From Vibrio sp. ES.051 (GTDB lineage: Bacteria; Pseudomonadota; Gammaproteobacteria; Enterobacterales; Vibrionaceae), in assembly GCF_002563795.1 (NCBI RefSeq), contig NZ_PDJL01000003.1, positions 124,001 through 188,000 on the forward strand: a stretch of 64,000 nt of DNA, read 5' to 3'. The position numbers and the translations under genes were made by a program. Position 1 is the first letter of the stretch. Each line of letters begins with the position of its first letter. The notes beneath the pieces were generated by a model that was not told where the DNA came from, did no database searches, and was given only the letters and a program-made list of their open reading frames with translations. Below, piece after piece: positions 7,786 to 16,613 of the stretch.

Positions 7786-8631
7786 TTATTCGTGACTTAG
7801 GTTTAACAGCTTCTCAAATCGCTCATTACCATGCAGTAACTCAAGGTCTCGCTCATCGGCGAGTAAGTCACGAATGGATGGGCTGTATTCAATCGCGCGT
7901 TCTAAATCTTCAATGGATTGCTCTTCGATACCGAGGCGAGAATAAGCACACGCACGTTGATAAAGCGCAGGGCCGTTGGTGTAATCCACTTCAAGTACGC
8001 GGTTACAGATACTCAGTGCCCAATGGTATTCGTTGATTTCCATCGCCGCATCAGCTTTATAGGTCAACGCTTCTAGGTCACCTGGGCGGATCAACAAGAT
8101 TTCATCATAGATCTCGATACGTTGCTCCGGTGTTTGAGAGCTTTGCGCACGCAGCCACAAGTTATGTATCTCATTGATTTTTTCTATTTCTCTGTTGTTT
8201 TCACTAATAATACGAGTTTTGCGTTTCAAGTCTCGTTCAAGAGCGAGGAACTTTTTCTCGTATTCTTGGGCGATTTTTTCTAATCGCTTATCTGCCATCT
8301 CTTTCGTGTTGTGTTTAAACTCACGTAATGACTGCCAACCGACGAAGGCGATCAGAGAGGCAACCCCTGCAATGATGTAGAAGAAGTAGGTCACCGTCAC
8401 ATTGGCGTAGTTCAATGACTTATCCGCCACCGTGAGTTCGCGATCGGTGATCTCCGTGATCATTCGTTTTTCTAAGCTCTGATAGTCCTGACGCAGAGAT
8501 TTAAGCTCATCTAAAATATAGCGTTCCACTAATGGTCTATCTAATAACTCCGACTCTGAATACTTTTCTTCCGATGCCATGGTAGGCAAAGCAAGTATCA
8601 GTGAGAAAAAAATACCAATAAATAAGCGCAT
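7786..8631 (-). CDS. Membrane-anchored TPR protein with signal peptide
   Basis: A 281-aa protein. The start at 8631 is preferred because AAAGGAC precedes it and it gives a clean signal peptide (MRLFIGIFFSLILALPTMAS); the frame continues to 8688 without support. After a short periplasmic helix-rich part comes one membrane helix (about 83-105, VTYFFYIIAGVASLIAFVGW). A charged coiled coil (about 108-160) follows, then TPR-like repeats (about 180-260, for example GDLEALTYKADAAMEINEYHWALSICNRVL). The domain order suggests a scaffold at the inner membrane. It lies 13 bp upstream of the DUF2391 membrane gene. Specific role unknown. Confidence 0.7.
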   Translation of the reverse strand: MRLFIGIFFSLILALPTMASEEKYSESELLDRPLVERYILDELKSLRQDYQSLEKRMITEITDRELTVADKSLNYANVTVTYFFYIIAGVASLIAFVGWQSLREFKHNTKEMADKRLEKIAQEYEKKFLALERDLKRKTRIISENNREIEKINEIHNLWLRAQSSQTPEQRIEIYDEILLIRPGDLEALTYKADAAMEINEYHWALSICNRVLEVDYTNGPALYQRACAYSRLGIEEQSIEDLERAIEYSPSIRDLLADERDLELLHGNERFEKLLNLSHE

Positions 8632-8852
8632 AAAACGTCCTTTTGCGGGAAGAGTACAGATAGACCATGCAACAATAGCAAATAGCACAAACGTTTAGCA
8701 AAGTTATTACAAAAGAAATATTTATTACCAAATATCTTGTGGTTACTTAAGGATAGTGTTTGAAAAACAGACGCTATTTTCATTCTTGTCAGATTGTGAT
8801 TTGAGAGGCTAGTGTTTATTCTTTTTGCAAATTCTACGGATTAAGAGTGAGC

Positions 8853-8942
8853 ATGGACGCGAAAGTGAAAAAATCACTTAAACCAATACTTAGCGTTATT
8901 ATCGCCGGATCAGAGGGCGGCAATACCATCGGTAAGTGTTGA
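8853..8942 (+). CDS. Possible micro-ORF or gene remnant (29 aa)
   Basis: ATG at 8853 is preceded by AAGAGTGAG and opens a 29-codon frame beginning MDAKVKKSLKPILSVIIAG. It looks like a coding N-terminus (basic, then hydrophobic, then Gly-rich GSEGGN), but it stops at a TGA after 29 codons. It could be a small protein or the first exon-like remnant of a lost gene. The evidence is only composition and a modest ribosome-binding site. Confidence 0.3.
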   Translation: MDAKVKKSLKPILSVIIAGSEGGNTIGKC

Positions 8943-9025
8943 TGATTATGGTGCGGATGAGTATAACGTGAATGCATGTGCCGATTTTCCCTAATTAATA
9001 TTCTTTTTTATCGTTAAGAAAAAAA

Positions 9026-9053
9026 AGCCCACAAAGCAATGTCTTTGCGGGCT
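9026..9053 (-). terminator. Rho-independent terminator
   Basis: The stem AGCCC-A-CAAAG (9026-9036) / CTTTG-C-GGGCT (9043-9053), with one mismatch, has A-runs before it, which read as a T-run on the minus strand. It therefore best terminates minus-strand transcription, for example from the micro-ORF at 9176, since no other minus-strand gene lies immediately upstream. Confidence 0.7.
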
Positions 9054-9080
9054 AAAAAGGGCACCACAATGGGTGTGTAT

Positions 9081-9176
9081 TCATTTTTGGAGATGGTCAA
9101 ATGTCCATATTGAAACCGATACTAGGCTAGGTGAGGGGCTTAGCATCAGTGCGACCAACGAAGCTAAAGTTAGCAT
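9081..9176 (-). CDS. Possible small hydrophobic peptide / leader-type transcript
   Basis: A 31-codon frame starts at 9176 with MLTLASLVALMLSPSPSLV and ends 28 bp before a good minus-strand terminator. The peptide is a single hydrophobic helix with a short tail. Its ribosome-binding site is weak. The tight ORF-plus-terminator arrangement is what small membrane proteins or small RNAs look like. There is no minus-strand gene downstream for a leader to control. Confidence 0.35.
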   Translation of the reverse strand: MLTLASLVALMLSPSPSLVSVSIWTFDHLQK

Positions 9177-9358
9177 TGTTGTTTTGGTTGTTAAAATGTT
9201 AATTTTTCAATCAAAGGTTTCGTTATTGTTGCCTTTGGTTAATAAGTGTGTTGTTTGGGTGTGTTTAAACACGTTAGATTCTACATTAGAGCGTTCAATA
9301 AGTTTTGCATGAAGTATTGCATGCACCGTTAACGACTTTGATTTAGAACGGCTAGATC

Positions 9359-9430
9359 TTAAAATCGTTATCGCGTCTGCGAATCAAGTCCTGTTTGCGG
9401 AACCACGTATCTTAAGGTTACTTGGGTATC
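9359..9430 (+). repeat. Intergenic repeat, copy A (Vibrio-type)
   Basis: A roughly 71-bp stretch from TTAAAATCGTTATCGCG to TTACTTGGGTAT aligns without gaps to 57387-57457, with about three quarters identity by eye. The TTGGGTAT tail recurs at 4030, 6367 and 61575-61620. Both copies lie in intergenic DNA. Confidence 0.7.
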
Positions 9431-9448
9431 AGTCAGTTTATCGTGTAG

Positions 9449-12400
9449 CTAAATCTCTTCGTGCTTACGAACCAACCCGAAATCTGCCAAAATCGCATAA
9501 GCCGCTGGTATCATAAATAGCACCAATAAGGTAGAGGCAAAAATACCAAACACAATTGAGATAACCAGAGGTTGGATAACCTGCGCTTGCAAGCTGGTTT
9601 CTGTGAGCAGCGGCAGTAAGCCTGCTGCGGTTGTTATTGAAGTGAGGAATACGGCTCTAAAGCGCTCTCGACTGGCTTTCACCACTGAGTCATGTACGTC
9701 ATCACCTTCATCAATGTGATGACGTATGTATTGCACCAGAAGAATCGAGTCATTGACTACGATGCCGGCTAATGAAACAAACCCCATCATACTTGGCATA
9801 CTTAAAGAGTGATTCAGTAGAATATGTCCCCAAACCACGCCAATGAAAGCAAGTGGAATCGCTAACATCACAACCAGTGGCTCTAAATAGCTGCGAAATT
9901 GGTAACTGAGAATCGCAAATACGCCAAATAAACCAAGCATAAATCCTTTTGCCATAGACGATCCGGTTTCTGCCGTATCTTTCGCCTCTCCTTCAAAGTC
10001 GAAACGAAGCCCAGGGTACTTTTTCAGTAATTTAGGCGCTTCGTTTTGCTGGAATTGGCGAACGATTGCGGTGGAGTTGGCTTTGGTATTGTCGATGTCA
10101 CCAAACACACTAATCGTGCGCATGCCATCAATACGTTGGATGCGTACATAATTACGTTGGAAGTCGAGTGTCGCGATGGTCGCGAGTGGGATCTGGCTGC
10201 CATTCGCTAAGATGATCGGAAAGTTAGCCAATTGCTGTAAATCGCCCGCTTGTTGCTTATCAAGTCGTACTTCTATCGAAATGTTTTCAACACCGACTTG
10301 AATTTCATCTGCGGTTTGACCAAAAAACGCGGCCCTAAGCTGATTTGCGATTAATTGCCCATTCACGCCGTATGTTTCAGCCCCTGGCCGAAGTTTTATT
10401 AATACCTCTTCTTTGCCCTTGCGCATATCATCAAGTACGCCGTGAACGCCAGAAAACTCATTAAGGTACTGTTGAATATCGATAGAAGCCGCTTTAAGTG
10501 CATCAAGGTCATTATGTTGAGCTCGGATTTCAATGGCACGGCCGCCCGGACCCATGGTCGGCTGCTTGAACACGAGTGAAATAGGATCGGCTAACTCACC
10601 GACATCTTCACGCCATGCTGCGATAAAATCATCGATCAGTGTGTTACGAGTTTCAGCCCCAAGTAAGTCCAGTCTAACCGTTGCAATATGAGGTCCAGAC
10701 TCGTTGGCATCGGCATTGGCATTAAACTGGCTCGTGATATGTAATATCAGTGGATTGCCATTTTCAACTTGTTCTGTCCATGCTTTATCGAGTTTTTTCG
10801 CCGAAGCGATGATGTTCTCAACCACTACTTCCGTTTGAGTAAGTGACGCGCCCGGTGGGAGAATAATACGCGCTTCGACAACATCGCCGTCGAGCTCAGG
10901 GAAAGGTTGAAATTTCAGTAACCCGACGACTATCGTTGCTGCTGAGATAAGCAGTAGAGTAATCACACTGCCCATGAAAGCATAGCGATATTCAATCACT
11001 TTATTGACCGCGTTGACGAGCGTGGTATTGCGAAACTTCTCAAAGGATTTGAGCAATTTCTGTTTAAATTTAGGCGTAGATTTCTCTTCTTTTTGTTTAT
11101 GCAGCGAGTGAGAAAGGTGATTAGGCAAAATTAAAAATGCCTCGATCAAACTTAAGCTCAGCACCAAGATGAGCACTTGCGGCACCGCTTTAAGCACCGC
11201 CCCCATTTGGCCTTGCAAAAAGAGTAGACTGCCAAAGATACACACTGTGGTAAGGAAAGATGAGACAACACCGGGCAGGACTTTCTTCACCCCCTTGATC
11301 ACCGCATTATCTATTGTTTCTCCTCGATCAAGGTGTGCAGCAATAGATTCTGCTATCACGATCGCATCATCCATCATGATCCCAATTGCCATCAACAAGC
11401 CGACAAGAGACATGATATTAATGGACAGTCCAAGTTGCGCCATCAAAAACAAACCACCTAAGAAGGCGACAGGTAGACCAGCGGCAACCCAGAATGAATA
11501 ACGAAAGCTAAAGAATAACCACATGGTGGCGAAGACTAAAGTGATGCCCTGCCAACCGTTTCTGACCATCATGGTAAGGCGATCCCATAATACCGATGAG
11601 AGGTCGTTGGTCATTTGCAGTGTCACGCCATCGGGCGCAATCGCTTGTTGATCTTTGACAAATTGAGCCACACGCTCTTTAATTCGCAACGCGTCGTCTT
11701 CTTTATTTTTGCTGATTTTCAACAGTGCAGAAGGATGGCCATCAAACAGAATTTTTTGTTCGTCCAGTTCAAAGCGATCAGTAATCGTGGCGATACTACC
11801 CAGACGAATGACGGACCCGTTAGGGGAAGCACCGATAACAATGGTGGCTAATTCTTCGGGTGTAATACGGCGTTCATCAAAACGAATGAGAAAGTTTTTA
11901 TCGTCAGTTTCAATATTACCGCTAGGCAGTTTTACGTTTTGACGAGCAATTTGATTGGCAATATCACCCACGCTCAGCCCCAACTGACGAATCGCGAGCG
12001 TATCAAGTTCTACTCGGTATTGATGATCTGAAAAGCCAGTGATTTCAACTAAAGAGACATCGTAGTCAAGCTTTAAGGTGCGTTTGAGCTCTTCTGCATA
12101 CGATTTTAACTCCGGCCAAGTGGTATCGGCAGTCAGGGCAACATCGACTACGGGCTCATTCCAATCAAGTTCTTGAACCATTGGTGATTCTATCTCTTGT
12201 GGGAAGTCGTTAATGGCGTTAATTTGGGTTTGAACATCCACTAACATACGGCCGATGTCAGCTTCTTCATTCAGCTTCAAAACGAGACGCGCAGAGCCTT
12301 CAATGGCCTCACACCGCGTCTCTTCGATATTTGCCAACCCATCTACCGCATCTTCCATGCGCACACAGAGGCTTTCTTCTACTTCTTGTGGTGAAGCACC

Positions 12401-12550
12401 GGGGTATATAACTCCGGCCAAAATATAAGGAGGAGCGAACTCAGGGAAGGTTTCGCGTTTAATGCTGGAAAGTGATGAGATACCTAAAATCAACAGGGTA
12501 AGCATCAGTAAGTTTGCAGCGGTCGGGTGTTTGGCGAAGAACCGGATCAT
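9449..12550 (-). CDS. RND-family efflux transporter, inner-membrane permease
   Basis: A 1033-aa RND permease: an N-terminal membrane helix (MIRFFAKHPTAANLLMLTLL), a large periplasmic loop, a block of helices around residues 335-540, a second periplasmic loop, and a C-terminal helix block (about 860-1025). Typical motifs are YPGASPQEVEE near residue 49 and GILMAIGIMMDDAIVIAES-type TM4 sequence containing the proton-relay aspartates (MDDAIV). It is closer to the MdtBC/heavy-type 'hydrophobe efflux' group than to AcrB. Its start overlaps the stop of the adaptor gene by 4 bp, so pump and adaptor are made together. No outer-membrane factor gene is adjacent, so a TolC encoded elsewhere is expected. 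Substrate unknown. Confidence 0.9.
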   Translation of the reverse strand: MIRFFAKHPTAANLLMLTLLILGISSLSSIKRETFPEFAPPYILAGVIYPGASPQEVEESLCVRMEDAVDGLANIEETRCEAIEGSARLVLKLNEEADIGRMLVDVQTQINAINDFPQEIESPMVQELDWNEPVVDVALTADTTWPELKSYAEELKRTLKLDYDVSLVEITGFSDHQYRVELDTLAIRQLGLSVGDIANQIARQNVKLPSGNIETDDKNFLIRFDERRITPEELATIVIGASPNGSVIRLGSIATITDRFELDEQKILFDGHPSALLKISKNKEDDALRIKERVAQFVKDQQAIAPDGVTLQMTNDLSSVLWDRLTMMVRNGWQGITLVFATMWLFFSFRYSFWVAAGLPVAFLGGLFLMAQLGLSINIMSLVGLLMAIGIMMDDAIVIAESIAAHLDRGETIDNAVIKGVKKVLPGVVSSFLTTVCIFGSLLFLQGQMGAVLKAVPQVLILVLSLSLIEAFLILPNHLSHSLHKQKEEKSTPKFKQKLLKSFEKFRNTTLVNAVNKVIEYRYAFMGSVITLLLISAATIVVGLLKFQPFPELDGDVVEARIILPPGASLTQTEVVVENIIASAKKLDKAWTEQVENGNPLILHITSQFNANADANESGPHIATVRLDLLGAETRNTLIDDFIAAWREDVGELADPISLVFKQPTMGPGGRAIEIRAQHNDLDALKAASIDIQQYLNEFSGVHGVLDDMRKGKEEVLIKLRPGAETYGVNGQLIANQLRAAFFGQTADEIQVGVENISIEVRLDKQQAGDLQQLANFPIILANGSQIPLATIATLDFQRNYVRIQRIDGMRTISVFGDIDNTKANSTAIVRQFQQNEAPKLLKKYPGLRFDFEGEAKDTAETGSSMAKGFMLGLFGVFAILSYQFRSYLEPLVVMLAIPLAFIGVVWGHILLNHSLSMPSMMGFVSLAGIVVNDSILLVQYIRHHIDEGDDVHDSVVKASRERFRAVFLTSITTAAGLLPLLTETSLQAQVIQPLVISIVFGIFASTLLVLFMIPAAYAILADFGLVRKHEEI

Positions 12551-13872
12551 GAATCAGGCTCCTCTGTGCTAACTGTTTCTTCCGATGCTTCCCGCAATAA
12601 CATGCCGGGGATAGCCGGTAACAGATCATTAATGATCAGCTTTTGGCCTTGTGTGAGTTCTCCATCGATCACCACTTGGTTATCGCGACGGAAAAGAACG
12701 TCGACGGGAACGATTTTCAGGCGCTTATCGTCACCGAATAGATAGATTCTATCACCATGTAACGCCCGCTCCGGTATCACCCAGCTTGGGTTTTCTTGAC
12801 CAGTTACCCGTGCACGGACAAACATACCGTTCACCAAAGATGGGTTAGTACTTGAGTTTAGCGCACGATAGTCCTGTGGAATTTCTAGAATGATGCCGGT
12901 GGTTGCTTGGTTAGGATCAACGCTTTCACTAATGCGCACCACTTTAGCTGGCCAACGCGCAAAAAGGTTACCGCTACTCAGTTCTATTGAAGCATGAATT
13001 GTATTCATATCCGGTTGTGGGATGCCAAAATCATCATGCACAAATTGACGGAAACTGGCGGCTAATGTTTGCATGTCATGAATCGACAGCTGGGCTTCAA
13101 CTTCCATAACATCAATACCATGAGCGGTGATCATCGTTTGTTGAGGACTCACCACTTGGTTTTGTTCGATGTTGACGTTGGCAATGCGTAAATCGAAGGG
13201 CAAAGTGATGATGGTTTTATCCAGTGAGCGCTGTGCCTCATCAGCTTTTGATGCGTTAATTTTTATTTGGGCTTCGGCCATTTTCTTTTCATCTGGCATT
13301 AAGCCGATTTGGTTTTCGATCTCTTGGACTAATTTACGCTGAGCCAGAACACTTTGTTCTTGTTGCTCCACTTCTGATTGGGAGGTTAAGCCCTTTTGAC
13401 GTAAGTTTTGCTTACGGGCGAGTTCTTTCTTGGCGATGAGGAGACGGTTTTTTTCTATTTTAAGGGTGTGATTGAGGTTTGTTTCTTCTTGATTCAGTTT
13501 AGCTAAAGTGGTTTGTGCAGACTTGAGACTGGCTTGAGCTTGAGCTAACTTCAGCTCGTAATCGAGCGGATCAATGCGTAAAACTTCCGCTCCGGCGGGT
13601 AGCACATTTCCTTTCTCCAACTGCGGATGGCGATAAACCACTTTACCAGTGACCTCGGCGATCGCTTGCCATTCCACTTTGGGAATGACGTTGCCAAAGC
13701 CAATCGCAACAGGGGCGATCGCTTTCAACTCTAGCGGGATTGTTTCTACTAGCCTGGCGCGATCGCTTGCTGGTTTTACTGGTAAGTCAGGCTTAAGACG
13801 AATGGCTAAAAATAAAATAATGATTCCAATAGCAAGGGCAGGGAAAAATAGCAGTTTTTTATTAATGTTCAT
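12547..13872 (-). CDS. RND efflux periplasmic adaptor (membrane fusion protein)
   Basis: A 441-aa HlyD/AcrA-type adaptor with an N-terminal signal anchor (MNINKKLLFFPALAIGIII), a lipoyl half (around EVTGKVVYRHPQLEKG), a long alpha-helical hairpin (about residues 100-200, with many K/E/Q) and a beta-barrel (HDMQTLAASF region). It has no lipobox, so it is anchored by the N-terminal helix. The start is set at 13872; an in-frame ATG at 13899 is possible. It overlaps the tetR gene by about 11 bp and the RND gene by 4 bp, giving one operon tetR-adaptor-pump. Confidence 0.85.
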   Translation of the reverse strand: MNINKKLLFFPALAIGIIILFLAIRLKPDLPVKPASDRARLVETIPLELKAIAPVAIGFGNVIPKVEWQAIAEVTGKVVYRHPQLEKGNVLPAGAEVLRIDPLDYELKLAQAQASLKSAQTTLAKLNQEETNLNHTLKIEKNRLLIAKKELARKQNLRQKGLTSQSEVEQQEQSVLAQRKLVQEIENQIGLMPDEKKMAEAQIKINASKADEAQRSLDKTIITLPFDLRIANVNIEQNQVVSPQQTMITAHGIDVMEVEAQLSIHDMQTLAASFRQFVHDDFGIPQPDMNTIHASIELSSGNLFARWPAKVVRISESVDPNQATTGIILEIPQDYRALNSSTNPSLVNGMFVRARVTGQENPSWVIPERALHGDRIYLFGDDKRLKIVPVDVLFRRDNQVVIDGELTQGQKLIINDLLPAIPGMLLREASEETVSTEEPDS

Positions 13873-14512
13873 ATTGGTCGCCCGAATCGAGGAATCCATG
13901 TTTCATCAGTTGTATGTTGTGTTCGAGTAATCGATCTAAAAAGCTTTCTGAGAGTTCAATGCCGTGAACCGCAAGCATGGCTGGTGGTGCGATAAAAGGG
14001 AATACCATTAAGCTAATGTAGGAAACGCGGCATAACTGTGGGTCGGCGTCTTTTCGCAGTACCCCACTATTGACCAGTTTGTCGAAGATAATGCCTTGCA
14101 TTGGTTTACTGATATCGGCGAATACTTTTTCTAGCAATTTTCGCTGAGTATCAGACGCTGGTATGTGCATGACCTGTGCGATCAAGCGCGGAAACTGCGG
14201 TACCTTAATCATTTCACGGTAGTAGGTACGCATTAAGTCTAAAAAGTTTTGCTCGTTACTATTGGATACCAATGCCTGCATTTGCCTTTGCATTGGTGCA
14301 AGCGTTTCACGAAGCATTGTTTCGAACAACCCTTCTTTGTTACCAAAATAGTAGCGGATCATCGCCACGTTCACGTTAGCCTTTTGCGCGACCAATCGCG
14401 TAGAGACCTTGTCGTAAGCCATGCTTGTGAAGAGTTCTCGCGCATGAAATATCAGCTTTTCACGTGCCGCTATGCTGTTCGTTGGCCGACCTACCCGTCG
14501 ATGAGCTTCCAT
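13862..14512 (-). CDS. TetR-family transcriptional regulator of the RND operon
   Basis: A 216-aa TetR-type repressor. The N-terminal helix-turn-helix (residues 10-60) contains the family signature VAQKANVNVAMIRYYFGNKEGLF. The rest is the helical ligand-binding domain, about the usual length. It is the first gene of the adaptor/pump operon, overlapping the adaptor start, so it probably represses its own operon until a pump substrate binds. The operator should lie just upstream of 14512. I could not single out a clear palindrome there. Confidence 0.85.
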   Translation of the reverse strand: MEAHRRVGRPTNSIAAREKLIFHARELFTSMAYDKVSTRLVAQKANVNVAMIRYYFGNKEGLFETMLRETLAPMQRQMQALVSNSNEQNFLDLMRTYYREMIKVPQFPRLIAQVMHIPASDTQRKLLEKVFADISKPMQGIIFDKLVNSGVLRKDADPQLCRVSYISLMVFPFIAPPAMLAVHGIELSESFLDRLLEHNIQLMKHGFLDSGDQYEH

Positions 14513-14670
14513 GACTATCGCTTCTGAAGATATTAAACACTTGATTAATTATAAGACGCTGATTTCTTATGCGATATGTAAAAAATTAATCAGTATCGAA
14601 ACAAATGATTAATTTGTGAAGGGGAACATCGAAAAGGTGTAATGAGTACTGCGCTTTTTAGAGGGGGTAC

Positions 14671-14698
14671 AAAAAGAGCCCAATGAAGGGCTCTTTTT
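14671..14698. terminator. Bidirectional Rho-independent terminator
   Basis: The perfect 11-bp stem AAAAAGAGCCC (14671-14681) / GGGCTCTTTTT (14688-14698) has a 6-nt loop. It ends the minus-strand BCCT transporter gene; nothing on the plus strand needs it. Confidence 0.85.
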
Positions 14699-14726
14699 AA
14701 TTCTTATCAATGTTTATAGTCGGTAC

Positions 14727-16310
14727 TTAAACTAAACCTTGCTCTTTCGCCATTGTGCTTGCAACGCGAGGTGCTTTCCAAATGCTTGGCAGCAAGATGA
14801 AAGAAACAGGCACCGCGGTAATGACGATGAAAGATTGCAGCGCAGAGATACCGCCAGAGCCCATCGAGATGAGTGCGATAGCAACGATACCCATGATCAA
14901 CCCCCAGAACGAGCGAATAACCGCGTTTGGTTCTGTAGAGCCAGTCATAACCACACTGATGGTGTAAGTCATTGAGTCACCTGTCGTGACGATAAACGTT
15001 GTCGTTAAGATCAAGAACAGGACAGAAATGAGCATCGGGTAAGGCAGTTGACCAGTAATCGCGAGTAGTGCGGCTGGTAAGTTAAAGCCTTCAAATGCAG
15101 ATGAAATTAAGCCTGGGTTATCAAGCTCAAATGCTAGACCACTACCACCTACAATGCTAAACCAGAAGCATGTGATAAGCGGTGCAGCAACACTAATAGC
15201 CATGATCAATTGGCGAATGGTGCGACCACGCGAGATGCGAGCAATAAAAATTGCCATCATCGGGCCGTAACCGATAAACCAACCCCAGAAGAATACTGTC
15301 CACCAGCTTAACCAATCAGTATCACCACGGTAAAGCGCCATTGGGAAGAAGTTATCTACCATGCGGCCAACGCCTTGAACGTATCCGTCAACAATAAAGC
15401 TCGTCGGACCGAAAACTAGGATGTAACCAATCAAAAGTACTGATAACACAATGTTGTAGCGACTGATGATTTGAATACCTTTACTCAAGCCACTGAGTGC
15501 TGAAAGGGTATACATTAGGATCGCTGCCATGACAACCATGCTTTGAGTAAAGAATGTATCTGGCAAGCCGAACAGAGAGTTCAATGCGTAGCTGATTTGC
15601 AGACCTAGGAATCCAATAGGGCCGATTGTACCAGCCGCGACAGCGACGATGCTACATGCGTCAGCGACATTACCAATCCAACCATTAATTGCTTTATCAC
15701 CAAACACAGGGTAAAGCAGAGTACGTGGTTTAAGAGGCAGACCTTTATCGTAATGTAGATGCATCAGCACAATTGAAGAGAGACCACCAAGGATCGCCCA
15801 AGCTAAAAAGCCCCAGTGCATAAATGACTGCGATAGCGCATTGATTGCAGCCGTTTTTGGTGATGCTTCACCATATAGTGGCGGAGCCGAGACAAAGTGA
15901 GCGATAGGCTCAGCGGCTGCCCAGAATACCCCACCGCCTGCAAGTAGGGTGCAGAGTATGATTGATAACCACTTAAAGTTATCAATATCTGGTTTCGCTA
16001 AACCACCCAGACGCACATAACCTGTGCGACCAAACGCAAGAACCAAACCAATAAGGAAATTGAGAAGAAGCAATACTTGCCAGTAAGCTCCGAAATATTT
16101 AGTAGCAAAGCCGAAGCCGGTATTAACCATTGCGGTTAGAGAGTCGGTATTCGTTAGGGCAAGCAAAACGAATAGAGTGAGGAAGCTGCCACTTAACCAA
16201 AAAACAGGGTTAGTGAGTTCGAGGCGCTTGAATAAAGAAGGGGGATGGATCGCAGAATAGTCAGCATCCTGAATAGGAGCATGGGAGGCGGCATTCGTCA
16301 TATTTGACAT
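14727..16310 (-). CDS. BCCT-family transporter with altered substrate cage
   Basis: A 527-aa secondary transporter with about 12 membrane helices and the BCCT signature ending ARISRGRT (residues 357-364). Family members import betaine, choline, carnitine or ectoine. In the TM8 signature the usual WxWWxxWxP betaine box reads WGWFIGYGP (342-350), so two of the three cage tryptophans are replaced by Phe (345) and Tyr (348). TM4-type sequence is MHWGFLAW (165-171). The start at 16310 (MSNMTN) is uncertain; 16346 is in frame. A long gap and a terminator bracket it as a single gene. Substrate is probably not plain glycine betaine, but this is inference from the signature. Confidence 0.85.
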   Translation of the reverse strand: MSNMTNAASHAPIQDADYSAIHPPSLFKRLELTNPVFWLSGSFLTLFVLLALTNTDSLTAMVNTGFGFATKYFGAYWQVLLLLNFLIGLVLAFGRTGYVRLGGLAKPDIDNFKWLSIILCTLLAGGGVFWAAAEPIAHFVSAPPLYGEASPKTAAINALSQSFMHWGFLAWAILGGLSSIVLMHLHYDKGLPLKPRTLLYPVFGDKAINGWIGNVADACSIVAVAAGTIGPIGFLGLQISYALNSLFGLPDTFFTQSMVVMAAILMYTLSALSGLSKGIQIISRYNIVLSVLLIGYILVFGPTSFIVDGYVQGVGRMVDNFFPMALYRGDTDWLSWWTVFFWGWFIGYGPMMAIFIARISRGRTIRQLIMAISVAAPLITCFWFSIVGGSGLAFELDNPGLISSAFEGFNLPAALLAITGQLPYPMLISVLFLILTTTFIVTTGDSMTYTISVVMTGSTEPNAVIRSFWGLIMGIVAIALISMGSGGISALQSFIVITAVPVSFILLPSIWKAPRVASTMAKEQGLV

Positions 16311-16613
16311 AATTACTTCGCTTTTTAGGGCCATGAAGCCGTGCATTTCCCCTCATAACGATTCTATGAAAAGTATGAAGGTGTTTAAAAAGCCAATGAT
16401 ATTAGCATATAGAAGCTGAAAATATAACCTTATATTTTTCTTGATTTTTGACGTTTTATCTAAGTCACTGATTTATTGGTAGAGATCGTCTCCATAATTT
16501 TCTGTGAAATGCATCGCATTTCGTATGTAAATGACACTTTCCGTATTCTTGTAAGGACTCCTCAGGATTACATTGAGACAACTTGTTTCTTATAAAAACC
16601 GAGGTTTCACTCA

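Larger units (their letters stand above)
8632..9448. other. Long gene-poor region
   Basis: Over 800 bp without an ordinary gene. It holds a 29-codon plus-strand ORF (8853-8942), a terminator (9026-9053), a 31-codon minus-strand ORF (9081-9176) and a Vibrio-type repeat (9359-9430). The remainder is AT-rich. Confidence 0.5.
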
